This document shows, one piece after another, positions 36,584 through 47,565 of a stretch of DNA of 64,000 nt. The stretch lies in the NCBI GenBank assembly GCA_026874595.1, contig CM049306.1, forward strand, positions 98,819,642-98,883,641, read 5' to 3'. The position numbers and the translations under genes are program-made. The notes beneath the pieces were generated by a model. It ran no database searches and was not told the DNA's origin. It was given only the letters and a program-made list of their open reading frames with translations. The stretch is from Sipunculus nudus (taxonomy: Eukaryota > Annelida > Sipuncula > Golfingiida > Sipunculidae). Position 1 is the first letter of the stretch; each line of letters begins with the position of its first letter.

Positions 36584-37150
36584 GTTAACAACTAATTATA
36601 ATTTATTCTTAAAACAATTCTTACATTACAATACACTAAATCAATACAATTACACAGTATAACAACAGTACAACAGTAATGTAATACAACTATATAAATA
36701 AAGTGTACAGTACCTGGATACCAACACTGTCACAGCGACAACAAATCCTTTATTCCGTACAACCCAGATGAAAAGTTCACATAAATCTTCTCAGAGAATA
36801 ACAGTCCAGTTCATTCACAAAATCAATCCGTTGTAATCCAAAAGTGAAGTTCTGATAGTGATCTCAAAGGCAAACTGAAGACTAATTAAAATCCTTTACA
36901 AATTCGAAGAAAAGCTATAACTGCCGCAATTATAGGAGACGGTCCACAAACTGACTTACTCTCTTCTGTGTCCGCTGGAATATATCTCTCCTCTCTCCCG
37001 GCTCTAAAACACAGCCCCTTATTCATAACTTTTCACCTCAAGCCGAGGACTTTCCATTTCCCGAACAATCTTGAGAACCTAACATGATACACAGTACACA
37101 CATTACAGGAAACCTGTAGAACAAAGAACGCTGTGTTTCCAAATGTCAGG
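36584..37150 (-). other. Gypsy 3' non-coding / partial LTR-like region with poly(A) end
   Basis: In element orientation this region includes GAATAAAGGATTTGTTGTCG and, at its end, GAATAAATTATAATTAG followed about 10 bp later by the A15 tract. It also has R/U5-like C/T-rich sequence. It looks like the U3-R part of an LTR truncated at the polyadenylation site. The absence of a matching 5' copy prevents delimiting it. Confidence 0.4.
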
Positions 37151-37164
37151 GTTCACACGAGAAA

Positions 37165-37522
37165 GCCCAAGACCAGCATAGGATAGGTGGATTCTGATTT
37201 GGTTTGCCTACCATCTGGCATGTATGGCATGATTTACAATATTGTACAACATCAGTCACGAGGTTAGGCCAATAGAAGTGTGTACTGGTTTCTGATAAGT
37301 TTTATTTATACCTAAATGGCCAGACAAAGGAGCCTCATGTGCCATGCTTAGAATTACATTGCGAAAGCTTTGGGGCATAACTATTTGATATTTGATGGCC
37401 CACACATCATCAGCACATACATCAGGTGGTCGCCATTTACGCATAAGCACTCCATTTTTAACATAGAAACAAACTGGGTTCTGTGACAGTTCATCTTTAA
37501 AAACTGCCCTGGGAACAAACAT
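37165..37522 (-). pseudogene. Gypsy integrase, H2C2 zinc-binding domain
   Basis: The frame from 37522 reads VLMRKWRPPDV, then YQIVMPQSFRN and MAHEAPLSGHLGINKTY, which supplies the His pair. After a frameshift near 37270 the domain continues as HFYWPNLVTDVVQYC and CHTCQMVGKP, which supplies the Cys pair. The H-H-C-C order and spacing match the N-terminal domain of Ty3/gypsy integrases. The DDE catalytic core is missing because the element breaks off near 37150. Confidence 0.85.
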
Positions 37523-37583
37523 AAACTATCAGAGTCCTTATGCTGATCCGGGATAAGTTCTGACCTTGAAAATGCTGCATCCT

Positions 37584-38157
37584 TTACGAGCGAGTCGTGA
37601 GACGAGTCACTAGTGACCCCCAGAGTGTTATTATCTGGACCATTATCTTAATGTGTGTGTGTGTTTTTTTTGCCATAGATCTAGTTACAGCACATGAAGG
37701 ATACAAACCAGGAATTTCCTGACTTTTAGAATCAGTGTCCTGATCAAGTGACGGCTTTTCTGTCACTATTGGTAGAGGCTGTACTTTGTCACCTGCAACA
37801 TCATTGCCTAGCAGCAACTGAATTCCCCTAAAAGGCAAAGTAGTTCCTATGCCAACAGTAATATTCCCAGAAATCAAATCTGACTTTAAATGGATACTGT
37901 GAAGCGGAACTGAAGTGTGCTTGTCTGAAAACACACCATTAACAAGTGCATGTGCATAAGTAAAAGACCTATGAGAAAATGGCAAAGTGTTTGCTAACAT
38001 GAGAGTCTTGCCTGAACCAGTGTCCCTGAAAAATTCTAATAGCGGTAGAATCTGAAAAATCACTTGAAAGTGATACAAAACCACTATGTATGCATGGCTC
38101 AAATAACTCCATTTCAGAGTCAGGATAGCAATCTACTAACCGCGTTTCATCAAACAA
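37584..38157 (-). pseudogene. Gypsy retropepsin (aspartic protease)
   Basis: FRDTGSGKTLMLANTLPF holds the catalytic D-T-G-S triad region, and GIQLLLGNDVAGDKV is the conserved C-terminal part of retropepsins. The N-terminal approach (MFDETRL to STAIRIF) is in a different frame, so one frameshift lies just before the active site. The frame continues through CAVTRSMAKK, a linker typical of these elements, and ends close to the integrase domain without any RT in between. Confidence 0.85.
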
Positions 38158-38442
38158 AGAACAGACACTGGTAGTGTCAGTAATAAACTCTTTTCAGAGT
38201 CATTAAAGGAATTTACATCCTTTTTACCATCAAACTACTCATGGGAGTCAACAGAGGAATTTTCCTCATCAGAAACAAACTTCTGTTTGTCATAAGAGGA
38301 CCTGCCTTCTATTGAAATACTCTCGCAAGAGTCATGAAAGGACTTAGCCTTATTAAATTCCTCGCAGGAATCAACTGAGGTTTTTACCATGCAAGCTATA
38401 GATTCTTCTTTGGAATCAGACGGCACATTGGCCTCCGTAGCA
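38158..38442 (-). other. Gypsy inter-domain region, degenerate
   Basis: Acidic and Ser-rich translation (for example SKEESIACMVKTSVDSCEEF) with near-repeats of D(S)C(E)E and SFHDSCES. It corresponds to the low-complexity linker between nucleocapsid and protease. Confidence 0.5.
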
Positions 38443-38811
38443 TCAAACTCTTTTTTTAGAGTCAATAAAGGAGTTGTACCCCTTATTTACATGAAAAGAG
38501 CCTGGCTCTTGTACTATCCTATTCATAGATTTTGAGACAAAACCAGAAGGTTTACCCTTTGGTTTATATGCAAGTTTCCAGCAGTCAGATTTTAGATTGC
38601 CTTCCTTTTTGCAGTAATTACAGATTCTCTTTGAAAATGACTGTCCTTGGTTGGATTCAGACACAGTGGACGTGGACTGAGGTGTAGCAATGGACTTTGC
38701 TGAACTATCAGGACTACTAGTACTGGGTGACTGCGCTTTAAACTTCTTTTGACCATACTGATTTACATTCTTGTTAATGAATGACTGGTTTGATTTGCTA
38801 GTAAAGGACAT
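38443..38811 (-). pseudogene. Gypsy nucleocapsid with altered zinc knuckle
   Basis: Ser/Gln-rich translation leading into CNYCKKEGNLKSDC. This has the CX2CX4HX4C spacing of a retroviral-type zinc knuckle, but the histidine is asparagine (a C-to-A change). The following WKLAYKPKGKPSGF is typical of gag zinc-knuckle flanks. The altered ligand is consistent with decay. Confidence 0.8.
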
Positions 38812-39655
38812 TTTGTGTGTTAATGAATAATCATCAGCTAATTGAGCAGCAATGTCAAGTGTTTCGGGACTTTTCTCATCCAGAAAAGTTTTAATATCTG
38901 CGTTAATGCAGCAAAATCAACTGGCGCAAATTGTCATAATCTTTCATTACATTTTAGAACTACACCAGCAATCAAACAACTGCTCTTTCGTCCTAGCAAA
39001 TTCGACGTAGGTGTTTTTTTTTGCGCTTTTCCCAATTTCTAAAAAAATTTCTGTCGGTAAGCCTCCGGAACTAACTCATAACCTTTTAGGATTAACTGTT
39101 TAATCTGATCATAGTCAGCAGCGGCTTCTACTGAAAGTTCTGTATAAATTTCTCTGGCCCTCCCCGTCAACAAACTTTGTAATAGCATAGTCCAATTTTC
39201 CTTAGGCCATTTTAAATTTTCGGCTACCTTCTCATAGTGAAAGAAATATTTATCAACCTTTTTTTCTTGAAAAGGATGGACAAGTCTAATGTGTTTAGTA
39301 ACATCAAAACTGTGAGTTGGGGCAGCACTTAGACTATGTTCTAGTTTAAGTCTTTCTAAGCCCAGTCGTTTTGACTCAATTTCTTTTTCTTTTTCTAGTC
39401 TTTCTCTTTCTATTTCTTTTTGTTTTTCTAATTCCCTCTCTTCTCTTTGTTTTTCTTTTTCTAATTCTAACTGTTTTAATGCCAGCTTATGTTGCATTTC
39501 TAACTTATTTAATTCCAACTGCATAGCAAGGCTGTCATTTTTTATGTTTCCACTTCACTCTCTTCAATTAAACCTTTGCTAAGTAGATCCTGCATGATCT
39601 TAGAAAGGATATCAGGTTTTCTCAAAGTTTTTTTCACACTTAACCCTAAGTGGGC
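38812..39655 (-). pseudogene. Gypsy gag: coiled coil and SCAN-like capsid
   Basis: The N-terminal piece reads KPDILSKIMQDLLSKGLIEE and hits a stop at about 39557. The frame resumes one base off at about 39530 with a highly charged coiled coil (repeats of LEKEKQREERELEKQ type). The capsid follows: HPFQEKKVDKYFFHYEKVAE, LLQSLLTGRAREIYTELS and YDQIKQLILKGYELVPEAYR. Three further frame changes between 39039 and 38812 separate TYVEFARTKEQLFDCW, YDNLRQLILL and TFLDEKSPETLDIAAQLADD. The last pieces look like the C-terminal half of a SCAN-type capsid domain. Multiple lesions make it a pseudogene. Confidence 0.85.
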
Positions 39656-39740
39656 TTGAGCCAAACACGGATCAGAATGTCAACAGCGCACAATAAAAGA
39701 AACATGTCAACAGCTCACAATGAAACAGACATCTGTAACA

Positions 39741-39743
<3 letters not shown>

Positions 39744-39808
<65 letters not shown>
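39744..39808. repeat. (TA)n microsatellite
   Basis: Uninterrupted TA run about 85 bp beyond the 5' limit of the gypsy remnant. Confidence 0.95.
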
Positions 39809-39811
<3 letters not shown>

Positions 39812-39890
39812 AGAAAATTATTGACATTTGAATTGTCGTTACACTTTCTATATAAAGCGTATTGCAACAAGTATCGTACATCCTGTAATA

Positions 39891-40050
39891 CAGATGCACA
39901 CTCTGCTTAGAGTGAAAACATAATATTACATCAGATGCACACTCTGCTGAGAGTGAAAACATAATATTACATCAGATGTACACCCTGCTGAGAGTGCAAA
40001 CATAATATTACATCGGATACTTTCCCTGCTGAGAGTGAAAACAACAATAT
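39891..40050 (+). repeat. Minisatellite, 41-bp unit, four copies
   Basis: Units start at 39891, 39932, 39973 and 40014, exactly 41 bp apart. The unit begins CAGATGCACACTCTGCTGAG, continues AGTGAAAACATAATATTACA and ends in T. The fourth copy is diverged and decays into TA-rich sequence. Confidence 0.9.
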
Positions 40051-40884
40051 ATATATAACCATTCTAGTGTGTCGTATATTTGTGTCGTATATATATAATA
40101 TCTTATTTATATATATATACATGTATTTATATATATTCATATTTTATTCCAAGTTCATGCAAGTATTTGTTATAGACTGACTTAACCCTCCTTACTTATA
40201 CAAGGTTTCTATTCTATATTGGTTGTAAACCTACGGTCAAAGCACTGGCGGGTACACCTGAGTAAATGTTGCCAATGATTCGTTACAGTGCAGACTGTCT
40301 TGAATCAAATAAACGTGTTTCGTAATTTGCATGGATATTTTTCCATTCAATCAATATCTTTAAAATTATGTATTAGTATCATATCTCATATTTTACTTTG
40401 TAATGCGTTTGTTTTACTATTTACCCAATTCCCTGGATTCTACCTCACAGCTTATATCTGGCAGATCTTTACTACCGTTTCCAGTAACACTTATAAGAAA
40501 CTGATACTCTAAATAAAATTCACCATGTTAATTTTATCATTTAACAACAGCATTCAGCTGTTCTAGGATGTTCCAAACATATATCTCTGAGATACACAAA
40601 ATTCTAGGGAAAGCATTTCTCCCATATAAAGAGTTGACTCCCAAATATGTATATTTTAGATAGCATGTTTCTTAAGATAATATTTGCATCAATCAATATT
40701 ATATGCATAACGTATATCTTAGATCTTAGTTCTGTATATAATTCTTTATATGAATTGATATGTTTAAAATCCATGGGTGTAGGTTTTACATATTTTTCAT
40801 AGATTTTTATTAATTTCTGTCAGAGAAGTGTGTTCTTTTAGGCAAATAGTTGTAAAATCGTCCAATAATACTGTTTTCTTTCAG
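40051..40884. other. Intergenic, nothing recognised
   Basis: A 74-codon frame at 40288-40512 has hydrophobic character but no family I recognise. Confidence 0.4.
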
Positions 40885-41068
40885 TCCCGTTTACATGAAA
40901 CAAGAATTACGGCGCCGATGGATCCACTTGCCATGCATCAATGTCCAGTTTGAAATAACAGGCGATAACCACCTTATTGATATTACACTGTCAGCGTCGC
41001 AAGTGAAAGCCTGTGATCCATTTACAGCAAAACACAACAACGGTTTTGTTTTCAATTTTAAAATATAA
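40885..41068 (+). other. Possible terminal exon, unrecognised
   Basis: A pyrimidine-rich tract ending TTTCTTTCAG precedes an open frame of about 60 codons (VYMKQELRRRWIHLPCINV and onward) ending at TAA 41066-41068. It is less AT-rich than its surroundings. No upstream exon or homologous domain is recognised, so it may be an exon remnant or chance. Confidence 0.2.
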
Positions 41069-43847
41069 ATATTCTATAATAATTAATGCTCAACCGATGT
41101 GCAACCAAATTACTGTTAAATACTTTTTTTGTAAAGTTTCGGTAGTATTTTGTTATGTTTTATTCCATTAAAACCCCTTAATATTATTTTTACTAATTTT
41201 GTCTTCACATTTACATACATAAGTCACGAGTAATTTATAGGAAAGGCAATACTGGAAAGAAACTTGTTACATCAAAATGAGAAATTAATTTCTTGTATAT
41301 TATTTATCTTCATAGCAGAACATTATGCGTTATATGATTATTATATGTGATCACTCATTAATCTGTCCATTACACGGATCTGATCACGATCGTCTGATCG
41401 TTCACAATTGACAATTAGTTCCGAACTGAATTGAATTGCAGCCTGTATAAATTCCACTTTGGAATGAAATACTTGTTCAGTAGAAACAGTATCAAGAGGC
41501 AGAATACATGATAAATACGCTATAATCATTAGGTATTATACCACAACAGGGATATTGAATGAATGTATTGACGATAGCCATTATTATATTGTTGACATAG
41601 GTATCGTAGAATCTGATCGAGACATTTTACGGTTATTAGAGAACTGATAAAATTTATACATGTATATGCAAGCTGAACCTTTTTAACATTTTTTCATCAG
41701 TTATGTGACCTTTAGAATAGGGTAAAATATAAACATTAAAATGGACGTGCGTCTTGTCCCCTGATGAGATAAACATGCCAGATCCGTTCGTTAAACAGAT
41801 GAAAGCGACAATATATTTTTAAACATGTTGGAAAAAGCATGTTTCTAGATTCTAGTTTCAGGAAACCTTACATTTCTCCAGTAGCCCACTGGCCATACAC
41901 AGACCAGTCATTGACGTGTTTTGTCATGCCAGTGACATGATATTCAAATGTGTCAATTTTAAAAGCAGTATAAGTTTTCTCAGATAAAATGATCTGTGTA
42001 GTCCTTTATTCCTCTCGTCAAGTGTTTTAACGATGGAAGTTACAAATACTGCGTGATGTATCATTTTTTTTTATTCTATTGACAACTTGAAACATAAAAC
42101 GAAACCTGACATTTAGATATATCTGTTTGAAGTTAAATATAAACACGGCTTTATAAATAATTATGTTTACATGCATTTCAAACAGAATGTCAGGTATCAT
42201 TTAATGCTGAACGTACAATCCAGCCAGTATAGGTTTTCTTCTGTACCCTCCTATATCTTCACTATGCTTGCGATCCTTTATCCTTTTATAAATCACCTGA
42301 CTGCCATTTGAAGAGAACTGGGCTGCTTTTTCCTACTAAAAGATTAACATATTCTGGTTGGTTTTATATTTACGGGGCTGAATTTTCACGCTCAAGCAAA
42401 TTTTCATAGTTTCTTGGGGTTCAATTTTCGCGATGGAGGATATTTTAATATTTTAATAAACACTCAAATAGTTATGAATTTTCTATTACAGAAATTTATG
42501 TTTTGCTCAAACAACAATGAAAGCCACTGCCAGAACCTGGCGATACCGCTCCAAAGGGGCATTGGTTCACAGTTTGTCCATTACATATCAATATAAATTG
42601 GGTCCTCCACTCTACCTTGATCATATCATGTTCGGATTACGTAATAGAAACTTCAATCCATGGAAATAACATGTTAGTTACGGAAGTAGCCTTACTATAT
42701 CCCTGAAGCGATCAACATAACCGCCATTTGGATTATATTTATTTCCCACTAATGCACATTATTGTCACTTGGTTGCAATGTTAGTTATGTTTCATATCTG
42801 CGTGGTTTCAATTTCGCGGCGTTTCCTCTACAGCGAACATCGCGAATTTGAAACCACCGCGAATAACAAGCCAACCACAGTATTTCCATTTCTGATGAAT
42901 GTTCCCGGAAAACCGTTACGGGCGTAAAATATTAAGTTGATCACTTAAAAGGTGATTGAAATTCTCGAATACGGCATGTATGAAAGGGCATTCCCATCGT
43001 ACCAGTTTTCGAGTGACATTTGCTCCACAAGTGCTTTGTCTTATTAAGTGATGCACACTGAATTTATCACGTTTTACAACCTGTTACAGGAAATGCATGA
43101 CCTGTACAATATTAAACAATCAATAAATTATCTTATTTCCACACCGCTAAACTACTTTTTCCACATATTCAAGTCACAACTGAACTGAAAAAAAAATTAG
43201 TGCAGCCTGATGAAGCTTCCTACCATTCTGCACTTTTGTTACAGGCAGTGATATATGCAGGGGCGTCAATATGGGGGGGGGGGGGGGGGGGGGTTACTGG
43301 GTAATATTTTCATGAAGCAGCCTGTGACATGTAATTTATTCATTTTAACGGAACACAAATACACTCTCACGGCTACACACGCGTCATGATAATAATATAG
43401 TTCATTGATTTAATAAAGCACGTCTCCGCAAGCGTATGCTATTCATCTGTACACCCTGGGTGTGATAACTTTTATTAAATACATTATTGGACACATATGA
43501 ACCCTAATATAAAAGCAGAGATACGAAGGGGATAAAAGTTTAAAAACTAAAGCACATAATGAACAGGTAAACTTGTAAAGGTGTACACATAGTACATGAA
43601 AATGGATAAGCCAAATGATTGGACACATCAGAATTGTCCTTCCTTACTGATATTTACCAATGTGATGGGGTACAGAGAAACCATGGATGAACAGGGATCC
43701 TGAATTCCATTATCACTAAATTGACTGCTTGTATATAAAATGTGAAATTTGTAGATATTATAAGAAGATCTGACGTTGTTATAAAAGATTCCCGTGGTAC
43801 TTGACGTTAACACATAGCATGTATAAACTAATGCCGAAGTCTTACGG
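41069..43847. other. Intergenic, one hairpin, nothing else recognised
   Basis: AT-rich DNA with short frames only. It contains the inverted repeat at 42798-42866 and a G tract of about 20 at 43274-43293. Confidence 0.45.
42798..42866. repeat. Short fold-back repeat
   Basis: GGTTTCAATTTCGCG and, about 25 bp later, CGCGAATTTGAAACC form a near-perfect hairpin stem. Related single arms (GGTTCAATTTTCGCG) lie near 42417. It resembles a small MITE-like family. Confidence 0.5.
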
Positions 43848-43912
43848 CTATTATTGTACCATCAGGGCTAACTAGAGACTGGCAGCTCCACCATGTGTAT
43901 AGGTAAAATATT
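43848..43912. repeat. Dispersed short repeat, partner of 61108-61173
   Basis: ATT.TACCATC.(G/A)GGCTAAC.AG, GCAGCTCCA.CATGTGTATA and G.TAAAAT.TTA are shared with intron 4 of gene 3. It is only about 65 bp long, so it could be a small interspersed element. Confidence 0.5.
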
Positions 43913-44784
43913 AAGGCTGCTAGACTTTTCAAGAGATGCATGAAAATAATAAAAAAAAAAAATGCGAGGGGATGTTGAACATGTATATAAACTAAGCTTT
44001 TTCGAAGTATTAATCCACTTTTTTCCTTACACAGCTTATGATGGCGCCGTTCGTAACAAATATGAAAAACAAAGATTATGACACAGGGCGTTGTCTTTCG
44101 GAGACTGACCAACACGTACTGACAAACAAAAGCTTTACACACTCTTAAATGTTTATTAGACCATAAATAAAATTAACATTAACTAATGCATTTCACAGGT
44201 ATAATATGCAGAAATTGATGTTCCCTCAAGAGAGACTCTTTTCCACTTAACCAGTGTCTGAACGTGAATCGGCGTAATATAGCAACTATCTCTTATACTA
44301 ATAGCTAAATAAATTCATATTTAGACCTGTAAAAGGAATGTTCTGGTTACATTGGACGACTCTTATTCATAGAAGTAATGTTCTTACGTGTACTCATGTC
44401 AGTAAGAGTAAAACTTTAAAATACATCTCACTAAACTGCATGTATTGCATGTTAATGGTATTAATATGTGTGATGAAAGGCATTTTAAATGGCATTTATG
44501 GCATGATGACATCAATAGCTAATCATAAAAAAAGAACATAAACAGGGCCATGGGCTACCTTTATATTAATCTCAACAGGAATGCGAAAAGGTCAGTATGT
44601 ATCGAAAGGAAGAGGTTTTGCAATGCGCAAAGGTAGCTGTAGATTATATGATTTAGATTTAGATAAACGTTTCGAGATAGGGGGGAACTGTCGGTTTTCG
44701 GTAGCGGTCTGTAGTTAAGCTTATTTTTCGCAGGCAGTTTCTCATTAGTGCCCGGGGGGGGGGGGGGGGGGGTTGGAAGCTTTG
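43913..44784. other. Intergenic, nothing recognised
   Basis: Leads into satellite 1. A G tract of about 18 at 44755-44772 immediately precedes the first monomer. Confidence 0.45.
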
Positions 44785-46895
44785 GCAGCCTGTAGTACCA
44801 TAAAAAAATTGGGAGGGGATAAAATTTATGGAAGCATCGCATTAATGTTAAGCTTGCAGGCAGGGGGAGTGGCATGTGAGCGGCCAGCCTCAGGGGCCCC
44901 ATGAATGGCACGCGCAAATAGCTGCTATTTGCTACCCTAAAAAATTGGGATGGGGTTTTATATATATAGTAGCATCGCATTGAGTGTTAAGACTGCCGCA
45001 AGGGGGAGTGTACATGAGGCCGGGCAGACAGAGGGGCTCCATGAATCGCACGCGAAAATAGCAGCTATTTGCTACCCTAAAAAATTTAGGAGGGGTTAAA
45101 TATATAGTAGCATCGCATTGAGTGTTGATTGCCGCCAGGGGGAGTGTACATGAGAGCGAGCAGACAGAAGAGCCCCATGAATCGAACGCGCAAATAGTAG
45201 CTATTTGCTACCCTAAAAAAATTAGAAGGGGGTAAAATTTATAGTACCAACGCATTGAGCGTTATGACGGCCTCCAAGGGGAGTGGACATGAGTGCGGCA
45301 GACAGAGGGGCCCCCATGAAACGCACGCGCAAATAGCAGCTTCTTGCTACCCTAAAAAAATTAGGAGGGGGTAACATTTCTGGTAGCATCACATGAGAGT
45401 TAAGATTGCCCCCAAGGGAGTGAACTAGAGACAGGACTGCCACAGGGGCCCGATGAATCGCACGCGCAAATAGCAGTTATTTGCTTCCATAAAAGCTGTC
45501 AAGACTACCGCCAGGGGGAGTGGATAGCTCAGCAAACTGCGGAGGGGTCCCCATGAGTCGCAAGCGCAAATAGCAGCTATTTGCTACCAGAAAAGGTGTT
45601 AAGACTGCCACCAGGGGGAGTGGTGATCTCAGAGGCCTGCCACAGGGGCCCCATGAATCGCACGCGCAAATAGCAGCTATTTGCTACCATAAAAGTTGTT
45701 AAGACTGCCGCCAGGGAGAGAGGAGATCTCAGCGGCCTGAGAGAGGGGTCCCCACGAGTCGTAAGCGCAAATAGCAGCTATTTGCTACCATAAAATATGT
45801 CAAGACTGCCGCAAGAGGGAGTGGACATGAGAGTGGACAGACAGAGGGGCCCCCATGAGTCGCACGCGCAGATAGAAGCTATTTGCTACCCAAAAAATTA
45901 GGAGGGGGTAAAATTTATAGTAGCATCACATTGAGCGTTATGACTGCCGCCAGGGGGAGTGGACATGAGTGCGGGCAGACAGAGGGGCCCCAATGAATAG
46001 CACGCGCAAATAGCAGCTATTTGCTACCCTAAAAAATTTAGGAGGGGGTAAAATTTCTGGTAGCATCGCATTGACTGTTAAGATTGCCGCCAGGGGGAGT
46101 GGACTAGAGACAGGACTGCCACAGGGGCCCTATGAATCGCACGCGCAAATAGCAGCTATTTGCTACCATAAAAGCTGTCAAGACTACCGCCAGGGGGGAG
46201 TGGATAGCTCAGCAAACTGCGGAGGGGTCCCCATGAGTCGCAAGCGCAAATAGCAGCTATTTGCTAATAGAAAAGGTGTTAAGACTGCCACCAGGGGGAG
46301 TGGAGATCTCAGAGGCCTGCCACAGGGGCCCCATGAATCGCACGCGCAAATAGCAGCTATTTGCTACCATAAAAGTTGTCAAGACTGCCGCCAGGGAGAG
46401 AGGAGATCTCAGCGGCCTGAGAGAGGGGTCCCCACGAGTCGCAAGCGCAAATAGCAGCTATTTGCTACCATAAAATACATGAGAACATGAGAGCGGACAG
46501 ACAGAGGGGCCGATATGAGTCGCACGCGCAAATAGCAGCTATTTGCCACCCTAAAAAATTAGGAGGGGGTGAAATTTAGAGTAGGATCGCATTGAGCGTT
46601 ATGACTGCCGACAGGGGGAGTGGACTAGAGACAGGACTGCCACAGAGGCCCTATGAATTTCACGCACAAATAGCAGCTATTTGCTACCATTTAAGGTGTC
46701 AAGCCTGCCTCCAGGGGTTGTGGAGATCTCAGAGGCCTGCCACACGTGCCCCAGGAATCGCACGCGCAAACAGCAGCTATTTGCTACTATAAAAGTTGTC
46801 AAGACTGCCGCCAGGGGGAGTGGACATAAGAGTGGACAGACAGAGGGGCCCCCACGAGTCGCAAGCGCAAATAGCAGCTATCAGCTACCATAAAA

Positions 46896-47565
46896 GGTGT
46901 CAAGACTGCCGCCAGGGGGAGTGGACATGAGAGTGGACAGACAGAGGGGCCCCCATGAGTCGCACTCCTAAAAAAATAGGAGGGGGTAAAATTTATAGTA
47001 GCATCGCATTTAGCGTTATGACTGCCGCTAGGGGGCGTGGACATGAGTGCGGCAGACAGAGGGGCCCCATGAATCGCACGCGCAAATAGCAGCTATTTGC
47101 TACCCTAAAAAAATTTAGGAGGAGGTAAAATTTCTGGTAGCATCGCATTGAGAGTTTTGATTGAGAGTGGACAGACATAGGGGCCCCTATGGGTCGCACG
47201 CGCAAATAGCAGCTATCAGCTACCATAAAAGGTGTCAAGACTGCCGCCAGGGGGAGTGGACATGAGAGTGGACAGACAGAGGGGCCCCCATGAGTCGCAC
47301 TCCTAAAAAATTAGGAGGGGGTAAAATTTATAGTAGCATCGCATTTAGCGTTATGACTGCCGCTAGGGGGCGTGGACATGAGTGCGGCAGACAGAGGGGC
47401 CCCATGAATCGCACGCGCAAATAGCAGCTATTTGCTACCCTAAAAAAATTTAGGAGGAGGTAAAATTTCTGGTAGCATCGCATTGAGAGTTTTGATTGAG
47501 AGTGGACAGACATAGGGGCCCCTATGGGTCGCACGCGCAAATAGCAGCTATTTGCTACCCTAAAA
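46896..47565 (+). repeat. Higher-order repeat within satellite 1, 335-bp period
   Basis: 46896-47230 is repeated almost exactly from 47231. Each copy holds a long unit carrying CCGCTAGGGGGCGTGG and a truncated unit. Near identity implies recent unequal exchange. Confidence 0.85.

Larger units (their letters stand above)
36569..39660 (-). mobile_element. Ty3/gypsy LTR retrotransposon remnant
   Basis: Minus-strand order is gag coiled coil and capsid, nucleocapsid zinc knuckle, aspartic protease, integrase zinc-binding domain, then non-coding sequence. The last part (about 37150 down to 36584) has two AATAAA signals and ends in T15 on the plus strand (36569-36583), which is A15 in element orientation. 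No reverse transcriptase, RNase H or integrase core is present, and no second LTR is visible. Every domain is interrupted by frameshifts or stops, so it is inactive. Domains are listed separately. Confidence 0.85.
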
